DNA of 64,000 nt, from contig MKWM01000073.1 in NCBI GenBank assembly GCA_001899765.1, positions 19,129 through 83,128 on the forward strand, in the 5' to 3' direction. Under the pieces are notes generated by a model. The model did not search any database, was not told the origin of the DNA, and worked only from the letters and a program-made list of their open reading frames with translations. Below are positions 49,027 through 59,846 of the stretch, in pieces. The stretch is from Thiobacillus sp. 63-78. Lineage in GTDB: Bacteria; Pseudomonadota; Gammaproteobacteria; Burkholderiales; Thiobacillaceae. The position numbers and the translations under genes were made by a program. How positions within the stretch are numbered: the first letter of the stretch is position 1; each line of letters opens with the position of its first letter.

Positions 49027-49563
49027 ATGAATAAATCCATGTGGACAGGGGTATTGCTGGGCGCGATCGCCGTGACGGCCATCGGCGGCGTAGCGGGCTA
49101 CAAGGCCCTGAACCCGGAACCGGAATTTGCCGAAGTGCTGGCCGTCAAGCCGGTCACCGACACGACCAGAACGCCTCGACAGGAATGTCACGACGTGGTC
49201 GTCAACGAACAGGCGCCCGTCAAGGACACCAACCGCATTGCCGGCACCGCGATCGGCGCCGTGGCGGGCGGTCTGCTCGGCCACCAGATCGGCGGCGGCA
49301 CCGGGCGCACGCTGGCCACCGTCGGCGGCGCGGCGGCGGGGGGCTACGCAGGCAACCAGGTACAAAAGAACATGCAGGAAAAGGATACCGTCAGCCGTAC
49401 CGAAACGCGCTGCAAGACCGTTTACAAGACGCAGACCCGAACGATCGGGTATGACGTGCATTACCGCCTGGGCAAGGAAGAGGGCCACGTACGGATGGAC
49501 CATCAGCCCGGTTCGCGCATTCCGGTGAAGGATGGCCACTTGCAGCTGGACGCGCCCGCCTGA
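49027..49563 (+). CDS. Glycine-zipper 2TM-domain envelope protein
   Basis: A 178-residue protein with an N-terminal membrane or signal helix (about 6-25). A glycine-zipper domain (about 72-112) has the repeated G-x3-G pattern AGTAIGAVAGGLLGHQIGGG. The C-terminal region is positively charged and contains Cys and Tyr. Such proteins are thought to insert in or associate with the envelope. The last ~170 bases overlap, on the opposite strand, the 3' end of the PBP4-like gene. Confidence 0.85.
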   Translation: MNKSMWTGVLLGAIAVTAIGGVAGYKALNPEPEFAEVLAVKPVTDTTRTPRQECHDVVVNEQAPVKDTNRIAGTAIGAVAGGLLGHQIGGGTGRTLATVGGAAAGGYAGNQVQKNMQEKDTVSRTETRCKTVYKTQTRTIGYDVHYRLGKEEGHVRMDHQPGSRIPVKDGHLQLDAPA

Positions 49564-51115
49564 CCCTGTTCCATCCCAGAGCCTGGGGCGCGGCGGCGCA
49601 CCTGGGCTTGGCGCCGTCCTTCGCATCCTGCATCCGCCACGCCGCCCATGCCGGCGTCTCATCGACGGTCATGTGAGCCCCGGGTGCCGGAGGCTCCATT
49701 TTCTCCTGCACCCATTCCAGCAATGCGCGTTGCGCCGGCTCGCTGCGGTTGGCCTTGGGATGATTCACCAGCATGACAACGCTGACGCGCCGTCCATCCG
49801 CCGCGTCCACATAGCCGGCCAGCGCGCTGACGTCGCGCAGGGTGCCGGTCTTGAGGTGTGCCTTGCCGGCAACGGGGCTGCCCCGGAATCGACGTTTCAG
49901 GGTGCCATCGGTCGCGGCAATGGGCAGGGCCGCTTCGAATTCGGCGAACAGCGGGCTCCGATAAGCCGCGCGCAACAACTGATTCAACGCCCCCGCGCTG
50001 ATGCGCTCGATGCGTGACAGGCCCGATCCATTCTCCAGCACCAGCTTGCGCGTTGAAATCCCGCGTTGCGTCAGGTCTGCGCGTACCGCGCGGGCACCTT
50101 TGTCCAGCGTCGCCGGTGCGCCATAGGCTTCCGCGCCCAGCGTCAGGAACAGGTTGCGCGTCATCAGGTTGTTGGAATACTTGTTGAGGAGCGTGAGCGC
50201 ATTGGTCAGTGGCGGCGACTCGAAGCGCACCAGAGGCGGGGTGTCCGGCGCCATGCCGGGCACGGTCTGCCCGTCCAGGGTACCGCCTGTTTCCGCCCAC
50301 AGGCCGCGAAACAGGATATCGAAGGTCACCGCGGGTTCGAACAGATTCAGCGACAGCGTCTGATCACCGCATCCGCGCGGATAGTGTCCGGCAACGACCA
50401 GCTCCTTTCGTCCGGGGTCGGGAATATCCGGTACCAGCGCATCCTTCCAGCCATTGCAGGCGGAATCGTCGGTCAAGGCAATGTCCGAGCGAATGGTGAT
50501 CCCGGGCAGCGCGACCTCCGGCTCGATTTCGATGGCGTGTCCAGCGGGTTTGAGTCGCAGCGTCGTGGCGTTGAAATTGGCGACCAGCGCCCCCGGCGCG
50601 GCGTTGTACAGGGCCAGCGGCTCGCCATCGAATGCCCCCGGATCGCTTGCCGGCAACTCGAAGTCGCTCAGATCGAGCACCAGATTGCCGTGGATGTGGC
50701 GTATGCCGCGCCCGCGCAGTTCGCGCTGCAACAGCCACATCCGTTCCAGCGTCAAGCCAGGGTCGCCATGGCCTTTGATGACCAGGTCACCTTCGAGCAC
50801 GCCATCCCTGATCGGCCCGTCCGCCCAGACATCGGTCTTCCACACATAGTTCGGGCCCAGCTGATTCAGTGCCACAAAACTGGTCACCAGCTTCATGACG
50901 GATGCGGGATTCAGCGCCGCGTCGGCATGGTGGCTGATCAGCGGCGCATCGGCATCCAGCGGCTGCACCACCACCGCCACATGGTCGAGCGGGATGGCGG
51001 CCTGTTTCAGTGCGCGGGTGAAAACGGCGGGCAGTTCGGCGGCGGCGGCAGAAACGACATGGCCCGCAAGCAGCAGGCCGGCGAAAAAGCGGAAGACGGT
51101 TCGGGCAGACGGCAT
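49391..51115 (-). CDS. dacB: D-Ala-D-Ala carboxypeptidase/endopeptidase (PBP4 type)
   Basis: Trims peptidoglycan stem peptides and cuts cross-links in the periplasm. A signal peptide is at about 1-26. Active-site motifs are SVMK in NPASVMKLVT (about 70-79), SNN in KYSNNLMTRN near 317-326, and KTG in HLKTGTLRD near 423-431, so it is a class C penicillin-binding protein. The family normally ends soon after the segment LLEWVQEKME. Here the frame continues about 95 residues with Arg/Pro-rich sequence and overlaps the glycine-zipper gene antisense by 173 bases, which may reflect a lost stop codon. Confidence 0.92.
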   Translation of the reverse strand: MPSARTVFRFFAGLLLAGHVVSAAAAELPAVFTRALKQAAIPLDHVAVVVQPLDADAPLISHHADAALNPASVMKLVTSFVALNQLGPNYVWKTDVWADGPIRDGVLEGDLVIKGHGDPGLTLERMWLLQRELRGRGIRHIHGNLVLDLSDFELPASDPGAFDGEPLALYNAAPGALVANFNATTLRLKPAGHAIEIEPEVALPGITIRSDIALTDDSACNGWKDALVPDIPDPGRKELVVAGHYPRGCGDQTLSLNLFEPAVTFDILFRGLWAETGGTLDGQTVPGMAPDTPPLVRFESPPLTNALTLLNKYSNNLMTRNLFLTLGAEAYGAPATLDKGARAVRADLTQRGISTRKLVLENGSGLSRIERISAGALNQLLRAAYRSPLFAEFEAALPIAATDGTLKRRFRGSPVAGKAHLKTGTLRDVSALAGYVDAADGRRVSVVMLVNHPKANRSEPAQRALLEWVQEKMEPPAPGAHMTVDETPAWAAWRMQDAKDGAKPRCAAAPQALGWNRVRRARPAASGHPSPECANRADGPSVRGPLPCPGGNARHTRSFGSASCKRSCSAFRYG

Positions 51116-51177
51116 CCCGCCATTATGCCGAATTCCGCGGTGCGCTCCTGCGCCCCGCGGCGGCAGGCGCCCGTGGC

Positions 51178-51630
51178 CTATTCGGCGACCCGCATCTTGC
51201 CCAGCTCTTTCCGGGTAAGCTCGTCGAAACGCTTCAGCACCCAGCCTTTCTCGCCCACCCAGGCCTTGAACAAGGCCAGATTTTCCTGCCGCTCCCGCTC
51301 ATCGGCGCCCAGGTGCTGATACATGTTGCCAGGCTCGCCGTCCTTGGTATTTCGCCCATCGTCCAGCCGGCGCATCAGGGCGCCGCTGTCCGGCCAGCCG
51401 ACGAAGGTCACCAGGTTGGCGTAGGTATCCATGCGCGGGCCGCGGTTGAGTGCCTTGTACTTGTCCTTGTTTTCATCGAATTCGGCCAGATAGGGGGAGC
51501 CTTCGCCGTGACAGGCCATGCACTTCTGCTCCCACAGCGGGCGGATGTCCTGGCGGTAAGTCACGTCGTCGGCCCGGGCGGCGTCGCCGAGCAGCAGCGT
51601 GCCAACGAGTAAGGCAGGTACAGGATTCAT
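51178..51630 (-). CDS. Periplasmic monohaem cytochrome c
   Basis: A 150-residue protein with a signal peptide (about 1-20) and one haem motif CMACH (about 36-40) in the context YRQDIRPLWEQKCMACH. A GNMYQHLG Met near residue 100 may be the second haem ligand. The ATG at 51630 was chosen because AAGGAG lies 6 bases before it. It lies 63 bases before the PBP4-like gene on the same strand. No partner oxidoreductase is adjacent, so the electron-transfer role is not specified. Confidence 0.87.
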   Translation of the reverse strand: MNPVPALLVGTLLLGDAARADDVTYRQDIRPLWEQKCMACHGEGSPYLAEFDENKDKYKALNRGPRMDTYANLVTFVGWPDSGALMRRLDDGRNTKDGEPGNMYQHLGADERERQENLALFKAWVGEKGWVLKRFDELTRKELGKMRVAE

Positions 51631-51702
51631 GGTCATCTCCTTGCTGGTAAACAAATGTCCCCGGTGGCTCGGGTCGCTGCCCTCCGCCCGGACGCGCACT
51701 TC

Positions 51703-53334
51703 TTACAGCGATTGCCTGATGGCCAGCACAGCCTGGTTGCGCAGCGATTTGAGCAGCGACAGCTCTTTCTCGGGGATCGCGATGTCGCCGGCATGGGGTC
51801 GATCAGCATAGATCAACCCGACCGGCTTGCCTTTCACGATAATGGGAAACAGCACGAAAGTGTGCGCCGCAACATGCTGGCGATACCAGGCCGGAATCCG
51901 CGTGGCGATCCTGGGATCGCCGATGTCGGAAATCAGAATGTCGGCGTTGTTCTGCAGCGCAACGAGAAACACGTCCGGCTGGCCCGCCAGGGAAAAGTCG
52001 AATGTCTTGATCAGACGCTGCACGTCGTCGCCGAAACCGAACTTTCCGCACATCGTGTTGCGCCGGCCATCCTTGATGCACAGTACCACGTGTTCGAATC
52101 CCATGCCGGTGTACATGGCCTCGAGGATCATGCGCAGGATGTCGTGGACGGAAATGCTGTCGTCGATCAGGGAATTGCCGACATCCTGCAAACCCGAAGC
52201 CAGGATGGACTGAATCTCCTCCGGTGTGCGGGTCCGTTTGTCGCCCATGGCGGCCGCAGCGTGATCGATGATCGGCGCGGTCTCATGCAACACATTGGCA
52301 TCCAGCGCCGCCAGGGCATCCGGTGTAGCGGCACTGCTCCCTTCCTGCACCGGCGACAGGCCCGGCGGTGCCGCCAACCCGGCCCATTTCGATGCCTGCC
52401 GGGCAAAATCGCTATGCTTCAGGTTCACATTCACCACCCGGGCGAACTGGCCGATGTCCTGCATCGATTTTTCCATCATGACGGACAGCTGCTCCGCCGT
52501 CACCGGCACGGTGTCGCTGAAGCGTGCCGTCAATCCGGCCAGCGCCTTGCTGCGGTCCGCATCCGGCGTATCGAGGATGATCCCGCACAGCGCGTTGGAG
52601 AATCCTGCCAGTGCCCGCAGCCGGTCGATATCGCTCGTGCCCTTGCGGATTTTCCCGCCCGGCAGCTGCTTCATGCTCTGCACCAGCCGATCGGGAAATC
52701 CCCAGCTGCGCGCGATGCCGATGCCGAGACTCTCGAACGACACGCCCAGCACTTCGGTCGACACCCGGGTCTCGCTCAGGCCCTCGGTTTCGACGCGCTG
52801 CAGAACGAGCGCCATCTCCGCGGGGAAATAGAACATCGCCAGCATGCGGCCGAGCTGGTGGAGCATGGCGCCGATGAACGCCTCTTCCACATCCTTCACC
52901 TGCGCATGGCCCGCCATCGCGCGCGCCAGCATGCCCGCATACAGTACCTTGACGAATTCCTCCTTCAAGTGCTGGGCGTGCGCCTTGTTTTCCAGGTTGT
53001 CGAACAGGATCAGGCTCAATGCGATCGAGCGCACCGCATCGAAGCCGAGGACGACCACCGCGCGCGAAATCGTGCTGATCGAACCGCCGCCGACCTGGTT
53101 GTAGAACGCGACATTGGCCAGTTTCAACAGCTTGTTGGTGAGCGCGAAGTCCTTGAGGATATGGTTGGAGAGCTCGTTGACGCCCTCACGATCGGACGAG
53201 GCGATGCGGTTGATGTCGCCGATCGCTTCGGACAGCGCCGGGAAATCGCTCTCGGCCTGCATCCGCCGCAACAGGGTGTCCAGCGCATTCCGGCCCGCGC
53301 CGTCAGCCGGCCCGCTATGCTCGTCCGCCGTCAA
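51703..53334 (-). CDS. HDOD and GAF domain signalling protein
   Basis: A 543-residue cytoplasmic protein with an HDOD domain (about 15-220; [14 protein letters not shown] and the helical core with [19 protein letters not shown]) and a C-terminal GAF domain (about 390-540). HDOD proteins are relatives of HD phosphohydrolases lacking the catalytic His-Asp set. They act in stress, motility and cyclic-di-GMP networks. The start is taken as the TTG at 53334, overlapping the stop of the sugar epimerase gene (TTGA); no ATG lies closer to the domain start. Coupling to polysaccharide precursor genes is unusual. Confidence 0.86.
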   Translation of the reverse strand: MTADEHSGPADGAGRNALDTLLRRMQAESDFPALSEAIGDINRIASSDREGVNELSNHILKDFALTNKLLKLANVAFYNQVGGGSISTISRAVVVLGFDAVRSIALSLILFDNLENKAHAQHLKEEFVKVLYAGMLARAMAGHAQVKDVEEAFIGAMLHQLGRMLAMFYFPAEMALVLQRVETEGLSETRVSTEVLGVSFESLGIGIARSWGFPDRLVQSMKQLPGGKIRKGTSDIDRLRALAGFSNALCGIILDTPDADRSKALAGLTARFSDTVPVTAEQLSVMMEKSMQDIGQFARVVNVNLKHSDFARQASKWAGLAAPPGLSPVQEGSSAATPDALAALDANVLHETAPIIDHAAAAMGDKRTRTPEEIQSILASGLQDVGNSLIDDSISVHDILRMILEAMYTGMGFEHVVLCIKDGRRNTMCGKFGFGDDVQRLIKTFDFSLAGQPDVFLVALQNNADILISDIGDPRIATRIPAWYRQHVAAHTFVLFPIIVKGKPVGLIYADRPHAGDIAIPEKELSLLKSLRNQAVLAIRQSL

Positions 53335-54358
53335 CTCAGATCCCGCACATACCAGTCCATCGCCTCGGCCAGGCCTGCGCCGATGCGGTGCGTCGGCTCG
53401 TAGCCCAGCCGCGTGCGCGCCCTGGAAATGTCGGCGAGCGAATGGCGCACGTCGCCGGCACGGAAGTCGCGATAGACCGGCTTGAAATCGGCCAGATGCG
53501 GAAACTCCGGTGCGAGCAGGCTCCGTATGGCTTCGAACAACTGGTTCAGGGTGGTACGGTCGCCGACCGCGACGTTGTAGACCTGATTGACGGCGTCGGC
53601 ATGCGGGCTGGTGGCGGCGAGCAGATTGGCCTGGATGACGTTGTCGATATAGCAGAAATCGCGGCTGGTTTCGCCGTCGCCGTTGATGTACACCGGCTCG
53701 TTCCTGATCATGCTCGACACCCACTTCGGCACCACGGCGGCGTAGGCGCCCTGCGGATCCTGGCGGCGGCCGAAGATGTTGAAGTACCTGAGGCCGATCG
53801 ACTCCATACCGTAGCAGCGGCCGAACACGTCGGCGTACAGTTCGTTCACCAGCTTGGTCACGGCATAGGGCGACAGCGGCTTACCGATGACGTCCTCGAC
53901 CTTGGGCAGGCCGGGATGGTCGCCATAGGTGGAACTCGACGCGGCGTAGACGAAACGCCTGACCTTCGCATCGCGCGCCGCCACCAGCATGTTGAGAAAA
54001 CCGGTGTTGTTGGCGGCGTGCGTCGTCAACGGATCCTCGATCGAACGCGGCACCGAACCCAAAGCCGCCTGGTGCAGGACGTAATCGACCCCCTTGCATA
54101 CCGTGTGACAGGTGACGGGATCGTGAATGTCGCCACGCTTGAAGCTGAAGTTTTTCCAGCGTTCGGCCCCGACGCTGGACTGGACCTGCGTCAGGTTTTT
54201 TTCGTGGCCGGTCGCGAAATTGTCGAGACCGACGACGCGCTGGTTGAGCCGCAACAACGCTTCCACCAGATTGCTGCCGATGAAGCCGGCCGCCCCGGTG
54301 ACGAGCCAGGTGCGAGGCCCGGCTTCGAGCGTGTTCTTCAGCGCATCGAATGCGGACA

Positions 54359-54359
<1 letters not shown>
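53331..54359 (-). CDS. UDP-N-acetylglucosamine 4-epimerase (TviC/WbpP type)
   Basis: A 342-residue short-chain dehydrogenase-type epimerase. The NAD-binding loop [16 protein letters not shown] (about 20-35), the catalytic Ser-Ser-Tx(n)-YxxxK set (ASSSTYGD near 136-143, PYAVTK near 160-165), and the C-terminal domain fit the TviC/WbpP branch. That branch converts UDP-GlcNAc(A) to UDP-GalNAc(A). Substrate is inferred from the neighbouring dehydrogenase. The ATG overlaps the stop of the dehydrogenase gene. Confidence 0.9.
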
Positions 54360-55639
<1,280 letters not shown>

Positions 55640-55653
55640 GTTTGGATCCCCCT

Positions 55654-56508
55654 ATGAATATGAAGTCTTTGCCGCCGCCCGGATTGTATCGAATTTACAG
55701 GCCCCTGCCCGGCTTCGTCCGGCGGCCGGGCGTTCCCTGGGGGAGCAAGCGGCGTACCAGCCTGGCCGTGATGGCTTTCCTGCTATCCGCCCCGGGCCAC
55801 GCCGACGTGGCCGACATGCTCCCCAGCATCAAGCCGGGGATCGTCGGTGTGGGCACCTTCATGCCCACCGGCCGGCCGCCCGCCAATCTGCAAGGCACCG
55901 GGTTCGCGGTGCTGGACGGACATTACGTCGTGTCGTGCGCCCACATTTTCAGCAAGCCGCTGGATAGCGGGAAAAAGGAGATGTACGCCGTGTTCGTCGG
56001 ACGCGATCGCAAGATATCGGTCCGGGCCGCGGAACTGGTCGCCAGCGACCCGACGCACGACCTGGCCTTGCTGAAAATCGCGGGCGAGCCGTTGCCCCCG
56101 CTGAAACTCGGCGACTCCAGCCAGGTGCGCGAAGGCTGGCAGCTGTATTTCACCGGGTATCCGATCGGCTCGGTGCTGGGGCTCAACCCCTCCACGCATC
56201 GTGCCGGCCTCGCCGCCATCATTCCTATTTTCACGCCTGTCACGGCCGCCTTCCAATTGAACGCACGCGCAATCAAACAGGCCGTCTCGCCGTATGAAGT
56301 CTTCGAACTCGATGCCGTGGCCTATCCCGGCAACAGCGGCAGTCCGGTCTGGCATCCCGATACCGGCGAGGTGCTAGGCGTGGTCAACTCGGTCTATGTG
56401 AGAGGCACGCGCGAAGCCGCCATCTCCGCGCCGAGCGGGATCAGTTACGCGATCCCGGTCAAGTATGTGCATCAACTGCTGGAGCAGGCGCTGCCCAGGA
56501 CGCCCTGA
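55654..56508 (+). CDS. Exported trypsin-like serine protease
   Basis: A 284-residue protein from the ATG at 55654, with a hydrophobic export segment ending near LLSAPGHADVA (about 41-51). The catalytic triad of the trypsin fold is seen as His in VVSCAHIF, Asp in PTHDLALLKI and Ser in YPGNSGSPVW. There is no PDZ domain, so it is not DegP. The start is uncertain: ATG 55660 or a codon nearer the signal segment would leave more room for promoters between this gene and the divergent dehydrogenase gene. The substrate is unknown. Confidence 0.87.
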   Translation: MNMKSLPPPGLYRIYRPLPGFVRRPGVPWGSKRRTSLAVMAFLLSAPGHADVADMLPSIKPGIVGVGTFMPTGRPPANLQGTGFAVLDGHYVVSCAHIFSKPLDSGKKEMYAVFVGRDRKISVRAAELVASDPTHDLALLKIAGEPLPPLKLGDSSQVREGWQLYFTGYPIGSVLGLNPSTHRAGLAAIIPIFTPVTAAFQLNARAIKQAVSPYEVFELDAVAYPGNSGSPVWHPDTGEVLGVVNSVYVRGTREAAISAPSGISYAIPVKYVHQLLEQALPRTP

Positions 56509-56514
56509 CCGCGC

Positions 56515-57582
56515 CTACATGCCGCCGGTCAGGCTGACGCCGAGGCCGAGCGACTGCTGGCTGTGGTTGTAATCGATCAGCGATTCGCCATAGCCGTTGA
56601 AATACTGCACGTAGCCCCTCAAGCGCCCAACCAGCGGGAAACTCCAGTTCAGCTTCAGCGCACCGCGATGGTCGGGCGTGCCGAAATTGCTGCGCAGCAG
56701 CAGCGAATACGTATGGCGCCCTTTGCTATAGACCGCCAGCAGATCGCCGTGCCCCATGTAGTCCTCGATGTCGGGGTTGTCGTCGCCGTTGCGCTCCGGA
56801 ATCCGGTACCAGGGGCGGACCAGCAGGGCGAGATTGCCACGCTCCAACCCGAACTGCGCGTACACCCGGTTCCAGCTGCGCGACAGCGCGGCGCCACGGC
56901 CGTTCGACTGATGCACCAGCCCGAGGTTGAGGAAACGCCCGCGAAAACCGGCCAGGTCATAATCGGTGCGGAACACCAGCATCGCCTCCGGTTCGTAGTT
57001 GTTCTCACGGAAGGGCGCGGAAATGCTGTGGTTGTAGGCCTGCCAGAACGAGGTGGAGGTGTAGCCGAACCACAGGTCGACGTTGTCGTAACCGAACACG
57101 CCCTGCATGCCCTTGATCTTGAAACTCAGCTGTAATTCGGTCTCGACGGAATCGAGTCCGGCATCGCCCTGCCCTTGCGCTGCCGGGAACGAGGCGTTGT
57201 TGGGCGAGTTGCTGACCTTGAGCGGCAAAAAATAATTGGGCCGATGCGGGCGGAACAGGAAGGCGCCCCGCTTGGCTTCGTCGTCGAGCTCCCAGTGGCG
57301 CGACAGCGCCGAAAGCAGTTGGGGTTCCGGCGGCGCGAGAGACGGCGCGAGGGGTGCCGCGACAGGCTCCGGGGCAGCGTGCAGTTCGGCCCCGGAAGCG
57401 GCCGCGGGCGGCGGCCGCCCGGCCAGCCGGTCGTAGCACGCCAGCCGCTCGGCATCCGCCGAAATCGCGCTGCACCCTTCCCAGTCGGCAATCGGAGCGG
57501 CCTGCGCGCCCCCCAGCAAACCCGCGCACAGCCAGGCCAGCGGAATTCCGCCGGGCAAAGGTCTCGTCGCTCTCGTCCGCAC
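56515..57582 (-). CDS. pldA: Outer-membrane phospholipase A1
   Basis: A 355-residue protein with a signal peptide (about 8-29), a Pro/Ala-rich spacer and a 12-strand barrel of the OMPLA type. The active-site region HQSNGRGAALSRSWNRVY, with His and Ser of the catalytic set, matches the family motif. It hydrolyses phospholipids misplaced in the outer leaflet. The start is taken as GTG at 57582, 7 bases after the stop of the metallo-hydrolase gene; no ATG is available nearby. The N-terminal spacer (about 30-95) is longer than in Escherichia coli. Confidence 0.9.
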   Translation of the reverse strand: MRTRATRPLPGGIPLAWLCAGLLGGAQAAPIADWEGCSAISADAERLACYDRLAGRPPPAAASGAELHAAPEPVAAPLAPSLAPPEPQLLSALSRHWELDDEAKRGAFLFRPHRPNYFLPLKVSNSPNNASFPAAQGQGDAGLDSVETELQLSFKIKGMQGVFGYDNVDLWFGYTSTSFWQAYNHSISAPFRENNYEPEAMLVFRTDYDLAGFRGRFLNLGLVHQSNGRGAALSRSWNRVYAQFGLERGNLALLVRPWYRIPERNGDDNPDIEDYMGHGDLLAVYSKGRHTYSLLLRSNFGTPDHRGALKLNWSFPLVGRLRGYVQYFNGYGESLIDYNHSQQSLGLGVSLTGGM

Positions 57583-57589
57583 CCGGCGC

Positions 57590-59020
57590 TCAGTCGAGAA
57601 CCACGCTGTGCCCCGGCAGCGGCGCCTGCGCGTCCCAGCCGAACTGCTTCTGCAGATCGGCGGCGAAACCGGTTGCCACGCTGTCTTCGCCGTGCACCAC
57701 GAACACCTGGCGCGGCCGGTCGCGAAAATGGCCCAGCCAGGCGAGCAGCGCGCTGCGGTCGGCATGCGCCGACAGCCCGCCCAGGGTGTAGAGGTCGGCA
57801 CGCACCGGAATGTCCTCGCCCAGCAGGCGCACCCGCCTGGCGCCGTCGACCAGGCGGCGGCCGAGCGTGCCGGCGGCCTGGAAGCCGGTGATGAGGATGG
57901 TCGAATCGCGGCGCGGCAGGTTGCTGCGCAGGTGAAACTTGATGCGCCCGGCCTCGCACATGCCGCTGGCGGAGAGGATGACGGCGCCGCCCGTGATGCG
58001 GTCGAGCGCCTTCGACTCTTCCACGCTCTCGACGAATTCGAGCTTGCGAAAATGCGCCGCGCCGCCGTGGCGGCCCATCAACGCATGGGTTTCGTCGTCG
58101 AGCAGTTCCATGTGCCTGAAGGTGATCTCGGTGGCGGCGGTGGCCATCGGCGAATCGACGAACACGGAAAGCCTGGGAATGCGCCCCTGCCGCGTCAGGT
58201 CGGCCAGCAGATAGAGCATGTCCTGGGTGCGCCCCACCGCGAAGGCGGGAACGATGACGTTGCCGCCCTTGCGTTCGAGGGTGTCGTTGACCGCCTCCAC
58301 CAGCTCGTCCTGCGTCGCGTCCATGCTCTTGTGGTCGCGGTTGCCGTAGGTCGACTCGACCAGCAGATAATCGGCCTCGAAGATCGGCGTGGGATCGCGC
58401 AGCAGCGGCCGCGCGGGCTGGCCGAGGTCGCCGGAGAAGACGATCTTGCGGCGGCGCGGCCCGTCGCCCACCCACACCTCGACGATCGCCGAGCCGAGGA
58501 TGTGGCCGGCATCGCGGAAGGTGCAGCGCACCTGCGGATGCGGCATGATTTCCAGATCGTAATCGACCGCGTTGAGGCACTTCAACGAGGCCTGCGCCTG
58601 CGCCACCGTGTACAGCGGGGCCGTGTCGCGCGGCGGCAGTCCGCGCGCGGCATCGCGCCTGGCCATGCCCTGGCGGAAGCGGTTGAGGTTGGCGTACTCG
58701 GCTTCCTTTTCCTGGATGTGCGCCGAATCGGGCAGCATCACCGCGAGCAGGTCGCAGGTGGCGCGGGTGGCGTGGACGCGGCCCTTGAAGCCAAGCGCGA
58801 CCAGCCGCGGCAGCAGCCCGGAGTGATCGATGTGGGCATGCGTCAGGATGACGAAATCGATCGTTCGCGGATCGAAGCTGAAGGCGCGGCGATTCTTGCC
58901 GTGCGCTTCGCGCCCGCCCTGGAACATGCCGCAATCGACCAGAAAGCGCACGCCATCGGCTTCCAGCAGATAGCTGGAGCCGGTCACCTCGCGCGCCGCG
59001 CCGAGAAAAGTCAGTTTCAT
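57590..59020 (-). CDS. Beta-CASP metallo-hydrolase, copy 1
   Basis: A 476-residue metallo-beta-lactamase fold protein with a beta-CASP and RMMBL domain, the plan of RNA-processing exonucleases. It begins MKLTFLGAAREVTGSSYL. The zinc motif THAHIDHSGLLPRL is near 80-93, and DAGHILGSA, FSGDLGQ and the C-terminal SAHADRSALL follow. It is in an operon with the phospholipase gene. It closely resembles the second copy at 62466-63866. Whether it acts on RNA here is not shown. Confidence 0.92.
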   Translation of the reverse strand: MKLTFLGAAREVTGSSYLLEADGVRFLVDCGMFQGGREAHGKNRRAFSFDPRTIDFVILTHAHIDHSGLLPRLVALGFKGRVHATRATCDLLAVMLPDSAHIQEKEAEYANLNRFRQGMARRDAARGLPPRDTAPLYTVAQAQASLKCLNAVDYDLEIMPHPQVRCTFRDAGHILGSAIVEVWVGDGPRRRKIVFSGDLGQPARPLLRDPTPIFEADYLLVESTYGNRDHKSMDATQDELVEAVNDTLERKGGNVIVPAFAVGRTQDMLYLLADLTRQGRIPRLSVFVDSPMATAATEITFRHMELLDDETHALMGRHGGAAHFRKLEFVESVEESKALDRITGGAVILSASGMCEAGRIKFHLRSNLPRRDSTILITGFQAAGTLGRRLVDGARRVRLLGEDIPVRADLYTLGGLSAHADRSALLAWLGHFRDRPRQVFVVHGEDSVATGFAADLQKQFGWDAQAPLPGHSVVLD

Positions 59021-59143
59021 GCTGGAGCCCTGCGTAGCGCCCGCCTCGCGGAGTCAGGCAGAGGCCCCGATTTTATACCGGGGAATCGCCCATTTCCTCG
59101 TGTGGCGCTCCCCACACCGTTTCCGGCGGCGCTGTGTTTCGCA

Positions 59144-59773
59144 TCAATCCTGCTTCGCATCGCTCGCACGCGTGGCGCCGATGCCTCGAAGAAAAATGGG
59201 AAACACCCGTTTTCCCTCCGCAATCAGCGATTTTTGCGCTTCGATGATGGACACGCGCAGCACCAGGCCCTGGATGATGCCGGTGAACATCACCGCGGCG
59301 CTGTGCTCGTCCAGGTCGGAGCGGACAAGATTTTGCGCCTTGGCCTGGGCCAGGAGACCGCCCACCCTGGCCTCGTAGTCCGCCAGAATGCTGCGTACCA
59401 GCTCCTTGATCCTGGGGTTTTTCTTCAGCAGCTGGTCGGAAAATATCAGCTTCGGAATCGCCGGCACCTTGTCGACGAAGCCCAGATGGGCGAAAAACAT
59501 TTTCTCCAGGGAATCGAGCGGATCGCCGCCCTGGCCGACGGCCATGTCCAGCACGCTCATCAGGCGGCCGCGCACCCAGTGGATGACGCCCAGCCAGATC
59601 ATGTCCTTGGTGGGGAAATGCCGGAAAATCGCTCCCTGCGTCACGCCCACCGCCCGGGCCATGTCCTGCGTCGTCACGCTGTCCACGCCCTGCTCGCCGG
59701 CAAGCTCCACGGCGGCCTTGATGATTTCCTCCTGGCGTTCTTCTGCCGATAGTCGTTGCCTGCGTTCGCTCAT
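59144..59773 (-). CDS. TetR-family transcriptional regulator
   Basis: A 209-residue repressor with the N-terminal TetR helix-turn-helix (about 10-56; VTTQDMARAVGVTQGAIFRHF), followed by a ligand-binding domain with no known small-molecule signature. The ATG at 59773 was chosen as the family start (MSERRQRLSAEER). It is preceded by the patatin-like gene and followed 124 bases later by the first metallo-hydrolase gene, all on the same strand. It may control this lipid-related group; that is inference from position. Confidence 0.92.
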   Translation of the reverse strand: MSERRQRLSAEERQEEIIKAAVELAGEQGVDSVTTQDMARAVGVTQGAIFRHFPTKDMIWLGVIHWVRGRLMSVLDMAVGQGGDPLDSLEKMFFAHLGFVDKVPAIPKLIFSDQLLKKNPRIKELVRSILADYEARVGGLLAQAKAQNLVRSDLDEHSAAVMFTGIIQGLVLRVSIIEAQKSLIAEGKRVFPIFLRGIGATRASDAKQD

Positions 59774-59846
59774 TTCCTGATTTCCATGTTCGGTGTTTTG
59801 CTGACTCCAAATTTTCCGGGCGCATGAACCATGCGGTAGTGCGGCA

